DNA of 5,667 bases, from contig SKYG01000358.1 of the NCBI GenBank assembly GCA_007128045.1, positions 1 through 5,667 of the forward strand, read 5' to 3'. Below, piece by piece: positions 1-5,427 of this stretch. Source of the stretch: Bacteroidales bacterium (GTDB taxonomy: Bacteria > Bacteroidota > Bacteroidia > Bacteroidales > UBA7960). Position 1 is the first letter of the stretch. Every line of letters starts with the position of its first letter. Under the pieces are notes generated by a model. The model had not been told where the DNA came from, did not search any database, and was given only the letters and a program-made list of their open reading frames with translations. Made by a program: the position numbers and the translations under genes.

Positions 1-4
1 AAAC

Positions 5-601
5 ATGGATACATCTATATATTTAGACAAACCTGCGATCACGGAGCTTGATATCCACCCTGTTATCAAACAACGTTGGAGTCCGCGATCATTCGACCCA
101 AACAGGAAAGTCGGGAAAGAAAAAATCAGGCGATTCATTGAGGCGGCACGCTGGGCCCCATCATCATTCAATGAGCAACCCTGGCGGTTCATTGTAGGAC
201 AGAAAGGTGATACTACCTGGGACAAGCTCCTGGATACCATGGTTGAATTTAACCAGAGGTGGGCTCAGAATGCGGATGTGTTGGTCATGTCATTGGGTAA
301 AAAGACACTGACGAAAAATGAAAAACCCAACGGCACTTATCGTTACGATACTGGTGGCAGCATGGCATATATGACCTTTCAGGCCGTTGCCGATGGTTTG
401 TCGACACATCAGATGGGGGGCTTCAGCAAGGAAAAGGCCATCGAAGCATTTGGGATCCCGGATGATCTGGAGCCATTGACCATCATCGCCATCGGGTATC
501 AGGACGACCCGGAGAAACTCGACGACGACATGCGTAAAACGGAACTGTCGACACGCACAAGGATTGAACCGGAGTCATTGGTACTTGCTGGTGAAAAGTG
601 A
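5..601 (+). CDS. Nitroreductase-family FMN oxidoreductase
   Basis: This is a 198-residue protein of the nitroreductase superfamily. These are cytosolic FMN enzymes that use NAD(P)H to reduce nitro compounds, quinones or other acceptors. Visible family marks are RWSPRSF at residues 24-30 (the basic, Ser-containing FMN phosphate-binding motif near the N-terminus), APSSFNEQPWRF at 51-62, the helix YDTGGSMAYM at 114-123 followed by GLSTHQMGGF at 131-140, and IAIGY at 161-165, the usual late beta strand. Length is normal for the family and the C-terminus looks complete. The ATG at position 5 gives a typical distance to the RWSPRSF motif, but only four bases lie upstream, so the ribosome binding site and promoter cannot be seen and a longer N-terminus cannot be excluded. 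The gene is convergent with elbB. The physiological substrate cannot be read from the sequence. Confidence 0.9.
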   Translation: MDTSIYLDKPAITELDIHPVIKQRWSPRSFDPNRKVGKEKIRRFIEAARWAPSSFNEQPWRFIVGQKGDTTWDKLLDTMVEFNQRWAQNADVLVMSLGKKTLTKNEKPNGTYRYDTGGSMAYMTFQAVADGLSTHQMGGFSKEKAIEAFGIPDDLEPLTIIAIGYQDDPEKLDDDMRKTELSTRTRIEPESLVLAGEK

Positions 602-606
602 AAAAT

Positions 607-742
607 TTAACCGCAGAGAAACACAGAGTGATTCGCAGAGTCACGCTGTAAGGACAGGCCCAGTCCTGTCGCTACAGCGTGACTCTGCGTTTAAATCCCC
701 TCCGCGTTCCTTTGCGAATAACTCTGCGTCCTCTGTGGTTAA
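607..742. repeat. Long interrupted palindrome between convergent genes
   Basis: This is a nested inverted repeat. Outer arms 607-618 (TTAACCGCAGAG) and 731-742 (CTCTGTGGTTAA) match over 12 bases with one G/T position. CAGAGT at 624-629 can pair with ACTCTG at 721-726. The core arms are a perfect 17-base inverted repeat, 634-650 against 673-689. At the tip, GACAGG (653-658) pairs with CCTGTC (665-670) around a six-base loop. The AACCGCAGAG...CTCTGCGGTT type resembles interspersed intergenic palindromes known from Bacteroidota and some other phyla; that resemblance is from memory. It fills the gap between two facing stop codons, so the transcript from either strand could fold into a large hairpin. 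No T-run follows the stem, so it is not a classical intrinsic terminator. Confidence 0.85.
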
Positions 743-765
743 CCCGGAGTATGCGGTTAACCCGG
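737..765. repeat. Two direct copies of GGTTAACCCGG
   Basis: The 11-mer GGTTAACCCGG occurs at 737-747 and again at 755-765, separated by seven bases. The first copy overlaps the end of the long palindrome. The second contains the elbB stop codon (TTA on this strand at 757-759). The sequence is a close variant of the GGTTACC octamers found upstream of elbB, so related short repeats flank the gene on both sides. Confidence 0.75.
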
Positions 766-1407
766 CAACCCCACTATCGCTTTCACGATATTATCGGCAC
801 CATCGGCAATTTGCACGATATTGGCATCGAGCATATAGCACGGTGTGGTAAAGACCTTGTTGGTTTTGTCGACAGTCACTTCCCCATGCGAGGTGTTTTG
901 GTGGGTGGCACCCAGTTTGCCTACAGCCTCGGCAGTGGCTGTATCCTGCCCTATAGTGAGGGTAACATTTCCGAGCACCTTTGCCAGCAATACCGGCGAT
1001 ATGCACAGCGCGCCGATTGGTTTGCCGGCCTTATGCATACCTGTAAGGGCATTGGCCACGTCCTGGTTTACGGTACAATCGGGGCCATCAAAAGCAAATG
1101 ACGAAAGGTTTTTTGCCGCTCCAAAGCCACCTGGCAGCAGAAGGGCATCATACTCTTTGGGATGGAAGTCACTTAACGGCCGGATCTTCCCCCTGGCAAT
1201 TCGTGCCGACTCTACCAGCACATTTCTCGTCTCTTGCATTTCCTCTCCCGTAAGGTGGTTGATCACATGGTGTTGTTCGATATCGGGAGCAAACAGATCA
1301 TATGTCGCCCCATGCTTGGTGATAGCAAGCATGCTTAACGTGGCCTCATGGATCTCAGACCCATCGTACACACCACATCCTGATAAGATTACAGCAAATT
1401 TTTTCAT
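757..1407 (-). CDS. elbB: ElbB, DJ-1/PfpI-superfamily glyoxalase-like protein
   Basis: This 216-residue protein matches the ElbB family closely along its length. The N-terminal MKKFAVILSGCGVYDGSEIHE, the central INHLTGEEMQETRNVL (49-64) and LLPGGFGAAKNLS (90-102) are almost as in Escherichia coli ElbB (about 217 residues, by memory). The nucleophile-elbow cysteine is Cys135 in GALCISP, and Glu18 in GSEIHE occupies the conserved acidic position. DJ-1/PfpI proteins are cytosolic; ElbB has been named an isoprenoid-biosynthesis protein and shown to have weak glyoxalase activity, and its true substrate is unsettled. The start is firm: AAGGAGA lies seven bases upstream of the ATG. The reading frame ends inside a GGTTAACCCGG repeat, so the last residues (GLPG) may be shaped by that repeat. 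The gene is read toward the nitroreductase and appears to be its own unit, separated from the permease gene by 339 bases of repeats. Confidence 0.95.
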   Translation of the reverse strand: MKKFAVILSGCGVYDGSEIHEATLSMLAITKHGATYDLFAPDIEQHHVINHLTGEEMQETRNVLVESARIARGKIRPLSDFHPKEYDALLLPGGFGAAKNLSSFAFDGPDCTVNQDVANALTGMHKAGKPIGALCISPVLLAKVLGNVTLTIGQDTATAEAVGKLGATHQNTSHGEVTVDKTNKVFTTPCYMLDANIVQIADGADNIVKAIVGLPG

Positions 1408-1414
1408 GATAGTT

Positions 1415-1421
1415 TCTCCTT
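1415..1421 (-). promoter_or_regulatory. Shine-Dalgarno sequence of elbB
   Basis: On the minus strand this reads AAGGAGA, seven bases before the elbB ATG. It fixes the start codon. It stands out because the other start codons in the window with visible leaders have no comparable sequence. Confidence 0.85.
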
Positions 1422-1462
1422 TATTTTAATTGTTTATAACTGAATTATGATTAATAGCTGCG

Positions 1463-1514
1463 GGTTACCAGGTTACCGGGTTACCAGGTTACCAGGTTAC
1501 CGGGTTACCAGGTT
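1463..1514. repeat. Tandem GGTTACC(A/G) octamers
   Basis: Six uninterrupted 8-base units fill 1463-1510, in the order GGTTACC followed by A, G, A, A, G, A. A seventh begins at 1511 and merges into the AACCGCAGAG repeat that follows. Each GGTTACC is itself almost palindromic. The array lies in the upstream region of elbB, about 55 bases from its start codon, so it could affect the promoter or only mark a repeat insertion hot spot. Confidence 0.9.
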
Positions 1515-1579
1515 AACCGCAGAGGGGCGCAGAGTGATTCACAGTGTCACGCTGTATGGACAGGGCTTGACCTGTCCGC
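1515..1579. repeat. Half copy of the CGCAGAG palindromic element
   Basis: This matches the left half of the long palindrome at 609-672 at about 53 of 65 aligned positions by hand count, from AACCGCAGAG through GTCACGCTGTA to the GGACAGG hairpin. That hairpin is 1558-1564 pairing with 1571-1577, a perfect 7-base stem with a 6-base loop. The right arm present in the first element is absent here; the sequence passes into GGTTACC units instead. Confidence 0.85.
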
Positions 1580-1582
1580 AAT

Positions 1583-1605
1583 GGGTTACCAGGTTTCCGG
1601 GTTAA
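1583..1605. repeat. Degenerate GGTTACC units after the half element
   Basis: GGTTACCA (1583-1590), GGTTTCCG (1591-1598) and GGTTAAA (1599-1605) continue the octamer family of 1463-1514, so the half palindrome sits within, or interrupts, one octamer array. The change of repeats from exact to degenerate suggests an older or eroded edge. Confidence 0.7.
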
Positions 1606-1623
1606 ACCATAAACATGAAGCCA

Positions 1624-1643
1624 AGACAAGGCATGCCTTGTCT
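1624..1643. repeat. Perfect 20-base palindrome (AGACAAGGCA and its complement)
   Basis: The ten bases AGACAAGGCA are followed directly by their exact reverse complement and then CTAC. It resembles the GACAGG-loop-CCTGTC hairpins nearby, with GACAAGG in place of GACAGG and no loop. It lies downstream of the permease stop codon on the minus strand but has no T-run, so a role in termination is uncertain. Confidence 0.85.
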
Positions 1644-1651
1644 CTACTCTA

Positions 1652-1679
1652 TTGACCTTCGACCTTTGACTTTTGACCT
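1652..1679. repeat. Tandem TTGACCT heptamers
   Basis: There are four 7-base units: TTGACCT, TCGACCT, TTGACTT, TTGACCT. This is a short minisatellite of different period from its neighbours, located between two palindromes. Confidence 0.8.
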
Positions 1680-1683
1680 TTCA

Positions 1684-1701
1684 GACAGGCCAAGTCCTGT
1701 C
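1684..1701. repeat. GACAGG hairpin
   Basis: GACAGG (1684-1689) pairs with CCTGTC (1696-1701) around CCAAGT, followed by CCTAC. The same stem is found at the tip of the long palindrome (653-670) and in the half element (1558-1577). The run of bases after the stem has no T-tract in either direction. Confidence 0.8.
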
Positions 1702-1705
1702 CCTA

Positions 1706-1745
1706 CAACAATTCAACAACTCAACAACTCAACAATTCAACAATC
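1706..1745. repeat. Tandem CAACAAYT octamers abutting the permease gene
   Basis: Five 8-base units (CAACAATT, CAACAACT, CAACAACT, CAACAATT, CAACAATC) run to within one base of the permease stop codon, which occupies 1747-1749 on the minus strand. The array would be transcribed as the first part of the permease 3' untranslated region. Confidence 0.9.
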
Positions 1746-1746
1746 T

Positions 1747-3138
1747 TTACTCGTAACGGAGCGAAGTAACCGGATCTTTGGCGGCGGCTTTTTTTGCCGG
1801 CATGTATCCGAAGATAATGCCTACCGTAGCAGACACCCCGAATGAGAGAATGACCGACTCCAGTGAAACGATGGTCAGGATGTCGGTAAAATGCATAATT
1901 GCGCGCGACAGGCCTATTCCCAAAAAGATACCGATGATCCCTCCGCTGATGCTGATAAAGGTTGACTCTGACAGAAACTGAAACACCACATCGGTTTTTT
2001 GTGCACCCACAGCGAGGCGTACGCCAATCTCCCGGGTTCGTTCCATGACTGATGCCAGCATGATGTTCATGATGCCAATGCCTCCCACAATCAAAGAAAT
2101 ACCTGCTATGGCACCCAGAACGATATTAAAGATATCTTTGGTACGTTGCTCCTGCTCCAGGAGCAATTCCGGAATGATCACCTCAAAATCTTCCACCCCG
2201 TAATGTCTTCTTATCAGCATGCGCTGGATCACCTCAGAGGTAGGGGTAAGCTGGTCAGAGTTTTCGACCTGCACCGTAATACGGTCAAGCTGATGGTAAT
2301 TTTTGGTTTCCTCCGCTCCAACTCCATTATCAACGCTACCCAATAAAGCACTGGCAAGACGCATCATACTACTTCCCCTTCTTCCACTACTGCCTCTCAT
2401 GCCCTGCAACTCCTCTATGGAAAAGGCTGAACGATCCTGAAAACGCAGCAAAAGGGTTTGAACCGGGGTATAAATCACGTTGTTGAACTCGCTGACACCC
2501 AGATTTTCAATGGCGTTCTCGGTAACCATCCTGTCTTCAACCACCCCGATCACCGTCAGCCAGTTGCTTCCGGCTTTGATCTGTTTCCCTATGGGATTGG
2601 TATTGCCAAAAAAGATACCCCTGATGTTATTTCCAATGATAGCTACAGGAGCACCCCGTGTTATTTGATCTTCAGTAAACATATTCCCCTGGGCCAGCCG
2701 AAGGTTGAACACCTCGAAATAGTCGGGCGTAACCCCTGCCACCCTTACCGGACGGCGTATGCCTTCATTCATGGCAAAGGCGCTGATCTCTGTTTCAGGG
2801 CTAACCCTGTTTACGGTAGGAATAATTTCCATGATGCTTTGCGCATCCACCAGGGTAAGGCCGGGAGAAAACTGCCCCCTTTGCGTCTCATCCTGGCTGT
2901 CATCTGCGGCATACAACGGCCTGATAATGATATTGTTCACACCCACCATCTTCATCTGATCAAGAATTTCCTGACGAGCACCATTGCCAATGGCAAGCAT
3001 GGCAATTACCGCAGCAACTCCGAAAATGATCCCCAGGGCTGTCAAAACAGAACGAAACCTGTTGGCAATAACGGCCTCCAGGGCTATGTTCATGTTGTAA
3101 AAATATTTTTCAAAATAGGAGAACATGCTGCGTCTCAT
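1747..3138 (-). CDS. MacB/FtsX-type ABC transporter permease
   Basis: This 463-residue protein is the membrane subunit of a MacB-type (type VII) ABC system. Such systems transmit ATP-driven motion across the inner membrane to a periplasmic adaptor for export of peptides, drugs or envelope molecules. It has the family plan: a cytoplasmic amphipathic N-terminus, a first membrane helix at about 31-52, a large periplasmic domain to about residue 335, then three helices near 337-362, 391-415 and 424-447. The coupling segment VMERTREIGVRLAVGA (364-379) is nearly canonical. No Walker motifs exist, so the ATPase must come from another gene. Between VIYTPV (221-226) and LDRITVQV (284-291) lies about 55 residues, including RGSSGRRGSS, where MacB-like permeases usually have a short connection. 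The start lies three bases after the adaptor stop, implying cotranscription. No Shine-Dalgarno is visible; Met5 is an alternative start. Confidence 0.93.
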   Translation of the reverse strand: MRRSMFSYFEKYFYNMNIALEAVIANRFRSVLTALGIIFGVAAVIAMLAIGNGARQEILDQMKMVGVNNIIIRPLYAADDSQDETQRGQFSPGLTLVDAQSIMEIIPTVNRVSPETEISAFAMNEGIRRPVRVAGVTPDYFEVFNLRLAQGNMFTEDQITRGAPVAIIGNNIRGIFFGNTNPIGKQIKAGSNWLTVIGVVEDRMVTENAIENLGVSEFNNVIYTPVQTLLLRFQDRSAFSIEELQGMRGSSGRRGSSMMRLASALLGSVDNGVGAEETKNYHQLDRITVQVENSDQLTPTSEVIQRMLIRRHYGVEDFEVIIPELLLEQEQRTKDIFNIVLGAIAGISLIVGGIGIMNIMLASVMERTREIGVRLAVGAQKTDVVFQFLSESTFISISGGIIGIFLGIGLSRAIMHFTDILTIVSLESVILSFGVSATVGIIFGYMPAKKAAAKDPVTSLRYE

Positions 3139-3141
3139 TGG

Positions 3142-4386
3142 TTAATTCAAAGAAATCAAACGGATATCTTCCGGATTGGGAGGCAGGGTCAGTATGACCT
3201 GGTCTCCTTCGCCCAACCCTTCTTTGATCACTATCTGGTTGTCATTGCGTATACCTGTCACCACCTGATGACGAACCGTCCTTCCCTGGTGTTGCCTGAA
3301 CACATAAGCGATACTGTCTGTGGCATGAATCGCTTCTATGGGGATAAACAACACATCCTTTTCAACATGGGTAACGATGGTGTTCTTGGTCGTCATAGAC
3401 GGCCGCAAAATGGTATCTGACTCATTGATTTGTATCTTTACCTCAAATACCCGCGCATCCTGGTTTGGGCGCTGTTCGCCTACGTTGGCAACCTCCGTTA
3501 CAAAGCCGGTGAACCTGCTTTGTGGAAAGGCATCAACAATCACTTCGGCCTGTTGATTAACCCTTACCTTGCTGATATCAACCTCATTGACATAGGTTCT
3601 CGACATCATCACGGAGAAATCAGGCAGGGTGGCTACGGTGTTATCCCACGAGCTTATTTGTGAGCCCACAGTAGTTTTAGACCCATCCCAGTTGCGCTTA
3701 TAAATAACCATGCCGGATATGGGTGCCCTGATCTCAAACTCTTCCAGCACATCAAGCATGTTTTGAAAACGACGCTTTTCCTGACTCAGGCGAGCGCCAA
3801 TTTCCTGCATCCTGGCCTCCGCCTTCTGACGCCTCAGCTCATAGTTGTTTACAGCCTGTTCGTACGACCGCTCCAGCTTTTCAAGGTTTATCTCAGCCTG
3901 ACGTATGGCCGTAGGTGGCTCAAACTTAGACTGCTCCAATGTGATCCTCGCCTCCTCTACGTTGAACTGAAGGTTTATCAGATCATCCCGGGCCATTCTC
4001 AACTCTAGTGTGGTATCCAACATGGCTTGAGTAAAAGATGTCTCCAGCCGCTCCAGCTCTGTTTCACGGTCTTGTATGCGAGTGGCTATCTCAGTACGAT
4101 CAAGGGTGGCTACCCAATCACCCTTCTCCACAATCGTTCCCTCCGGAATCAACTCGGCAATCAGCACATTGAAAAGTCCGACAGACCTTAAATTACCAGG
4201 ACCCAGGATGTTCTCAGAATTTTTCGCTTCCAACTCACCGGTGGTATAAACACTAACCACGAAATCCCCTCTTTCCACCGAGGCAAATATCGGCTCAAAT
4301 ACCGAAGCCTCCGTGCGTAAAAAGTACCATAATGCCACAACAATAATTACCCCCACAGAAGACAATATCCATTTCTTCCTGTTCAT
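3142..4386 (-). CDS. MacA/HlyD-like periplasmic adaptor (membrane fusion protein)
   Basis: This 414-residue protein is a membrane fusion protein bridging an inner-membrane transporter to an outer-membrane channel. It has an uncleaved N-terminal membrane anchor (about 6-23, after MNRKK). The first half of a lipoyl domain lies around 70-99 (LIPEGTIVEKGDWVATLD) and a long charged coiled-coil hairpin around 100-215. The second lipoyl half begins at IRAPISGMVIYKR (219-231). A beta-barrel domain follows around 255-340, then a membrane-proximal domain around 345-410 (VLFIPIEAIHA; VVTGIRNDNQIVIKEGL). Length is usual for the family. It is the first gene of the pair and is followed at once by the permease, the common macA-macB order. 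The ATG follows an A-rich leader without a clear Shine-Dalgarno sequence. A convincing promoter was not found by eye upstream. The exported substrate is unknown. Confidence 0.93.
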   Translation of the reverse strand: MNRKKWILSSVGVIIVVALWYFLRTEASVFEPIFASVERGDFVVSVYTTGELEAKNSENILGPGNLRSVGLFNVLIAELIPEGTIVEKGDWVATLDRTEIATRIQDRETELERLETSFTQAMLDTTLELRMARDDLINLQFNVEEARITLEQSKFEPPTAIRQAEINLEKLERSYEQAVNNYELRRQKAEARMQEIGARLSQEKRRFQNMLDVLEEFEIRAPISGMVIYKRNWDGSKTTVGSQISSWDNTVATLPDFSVMMSRTYVNEVDISKVRVNQQAEVIVDAFPQSRFTGFVTEVANVGEQRPNQDARVFEVKIQINESDTILRPSMTTKNTIVTHVEKDVLFIPIEAIHATDSIAYVFRQHQGRTVRHQVVTGIRNDNQIVIKEGLGEGDQVILTLPPNPEDIRLISLN

Positions 4387-4851
4387 GTTCTATTCTTTTA
4401 AACGTTTTAATTATGAGCTCACTCCAATAAGTCCGTTTTTTTAACCCACAGATACTTCAGCTACGCCCAGCACTAGTGTCATGTCAATGCCATTTAAACA
4501 GTCAAAAAATGACGTTATTCATTCATTTGATTATCAGTGATATTAAATCAGCGCAATCAGCGGGCAACGAATTTTCTTAGTGGGCTCAATAATCTTATCC
4601 CAGAATCTCGTACTAGTTAACGTGTACTACCCATATCCTTATTATACCTTACCTGAATTAAAAGCATGAATAATACAGGCTTATTATAATAAACGGTAAA
4701 GATAACGGTTCAGTTCATTTTATACTCCATTTATTATACAGATTTGGATGCCCATTCTCATTACAAAAACCCCAACAGACTGATAAACAAGATATAATAT
4801 TTTACCACAACTTTTTTAATCAAAAAAAATCACAAAAATCATCTAATTAGC
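4387..4851. other. AT-rich non-coding stretch between divergent genes
   Basis: No credible gene was found here. It must hold the promoter of the adaptor-permease pair on the minus strand, but no good TAnnTTTG match could be identified on that strand. Visible structure is slight: a tandem pair of 9-mers AATCAGCGC and AATCAGCGG (4546-4563), a 12-base AT palindrome TTATTATAATAA (4681-4692), and A-rich runs at 4822-4837 that could act as an UP-like element for the promoter just downstream on the plus strand. Confidence 0.6.
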
Positions 4852-4881
4852 TTGTGTTCTAAAAAATATTATTTATATTTG
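4852..4881 (+). promoter_or_regulatory. Bacteroidota-type promoter of the cysteine-repeat gene
   Basis: TTG at 4852-4854 and TATATTTG at 4874-4881 are separated by 19 bases. This fits the Bacteroidota primary sigma factor consensus (TTG, about 19 bases, TAnnTTTG). A-rich sequence precedes it. Transcription would begin around 4886-4890, giving a leader of roughly 70-75 bases before the ATG at 4962. Confidence 0.8.
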
Positions 4882-4891
4882 GTCTAAATAA

Positions 4892-4910
4892 ACATAGCGA
4901 CAGGCTATGT
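4892..4910 (+). promoter_or_regulatory. Stem-loop at the 5' end of the leader
   Basis: ACATAGC (4892-4898) and GCTATGT (4904-4910) form a perfect 7-base inverted repeat around GACAG. It begins only a few bases after the predicted transcription start. It could be a 5'-end hairpin protecting the mRNA from decay, or on DNA an operator for a dimeric repressor. The sequence does not decide between these. Confidence 0.6.
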
Positions 4911-4961
4911 AAAACGAATTTAGTTCATTGAATGTTAACCCACTAAACAAAAAAACACATT

Positions 4962-5399
4962 ATGAAAAAAGTATTTTTAACAGCAATACTGGGAATTTTC
5001 GTCCTTGCAGGTACTGGTTTGGTCTTATCAGCCAGCGAAACCGCAAAAAGTGACAAAGCATGTTGTAGCAGTGCCACTACCGCACTGGCCGATGCATCTG
5101 AAACAAAAGCAACAGCAAAAGCAGGTTGCAGTGATGTCTCAACAGCCGAAGCTTCTACAGCTACCGCAGCAAAAGCTGGTTGTGGCGATACAGCCTCAGC
5201 AGCAAAAGCTGGTTGCAGTGACAAAGCAACTGCCGCAAAAGCTGGTTGCGGAGATAAAGCGTCAGCAGCAAAAGCTGGTTGTAGTGACACAGCAACTGCC
5301 GCAAAAGCTGGCTGCAGTGATAAAGCCACGAAAGCCGCTGCAGGCGAGTGTGTAAAGAGCCCCGCAGGCGTCAGCACTGCCAGCAAAGAAAATAAATAA
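4962..5399 (+). CDS. Small exported cysteine-repeat protein
   Basis: I do not recognise this 145-residue protein as a member of a named family. Residues 1-24 form a signal peptide: MKK, a hydrophobic core to about residue 22, then a likely signal peptidase I site near SA/SE (24/25). There is no lipobox. The mature part is rich in Ala, Lys, Thr and Ser, has no aromatic residues or His, and holds nine Cys (34, 35, 56, 74, 85, 96, 107, 118, 130). Residues 69-123 are five exact-length 11-residue repeats of the form AAKAGC(S/G)D(K/T)A(S/T). A related unit lies at 51-61 and a decayed one at 124-134. Export plus regularly spaced thiols suggest metal binding or a disulfide or thiol store in the periplasm or outside the cell; this is inference. 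The gene has its own promoter and terminator. Its ATG follows AAACAAAAAAACACATT with no Shine-Dalgarno. Confidence 0.85.
   Translation: MKKVFLTAILGIFVLAGTGLVLSASETAKSDKACCSSATTALADASETKATAKAGCSDVSTAEASTATAAKAGCGDTASAAKAGCSDKATAAKAGCGDKASAAKAGCSDTATAAKAGCSDKATKAAAGECVKSPAGVSTASKENK
5166..5330 (+). repeat. Five tandem 33-base coding repeats
   Basis: Units start at 5166, 5199, 5232, 5265 and 5298, each encoding one 11-residue AAKAGC repeat. The core gcaaaagctgg is kept in every unit. The unit at 5199 and the unit at 5265 differ at only two bases by hand comparison. The first four units also alternate GD/SD and S/T endings, pointing to duplication of a 66-base pair of units. Confidence 0.9.
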
Positions 5400-5427
5400 T
5401 ACCTCCTTGTTTTTGGATTTTTTGGAT

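Noticed and set aside
845..1429. A 194-codon plus-strand frame opposite elbB
   Set aside because: ElbB is a clear match with a Shine-Dalgarno sequence; the opposite frame is a shadow with no recognisable domain.
1684..1701. Terminator for the permease transcript
   Set aside because: The stem is only six base pairs and no T-run follows in the direction of transcription.
2458..3420. A 320-codon plus-strand frame opposite the permease and adaptor
   Set aside because: It spans the junction of two well-supported genes on the other strand, and its product has no family features. It looks like a long chance antisense frame.
4481..4540. A 19-codon frame from ATG at 4481 in the divergent gap
   Set aside because: It is too short, lacks start signals and has no recognisable sequence.
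4962..5033. Lipoprotein signal peptide on the cysteine-repeat protein
   Set aside because: No cysteine lies at the end of the hydrophobic core; the first Cys is residue 34, well past the core, and the sequence before it (KSDKA) is not a lipobox.
5005..5355. A 116-codon plus-strand frame inside the same gene, giving a Gln/Lys/Val-rich product
   Set aside because: It is a shifted reading of the 33-base repeats with no start signals and an implausible composition.
4943..5386. A 147-codon open frame on the minus strand across the cysteine-repeat gene
   Set aside because: It is a by-product of the repeat, which lacks stops in several frames. The plus-strand frame has the promoter, signal peptide and terminator; the minus-strand frame has none of these.
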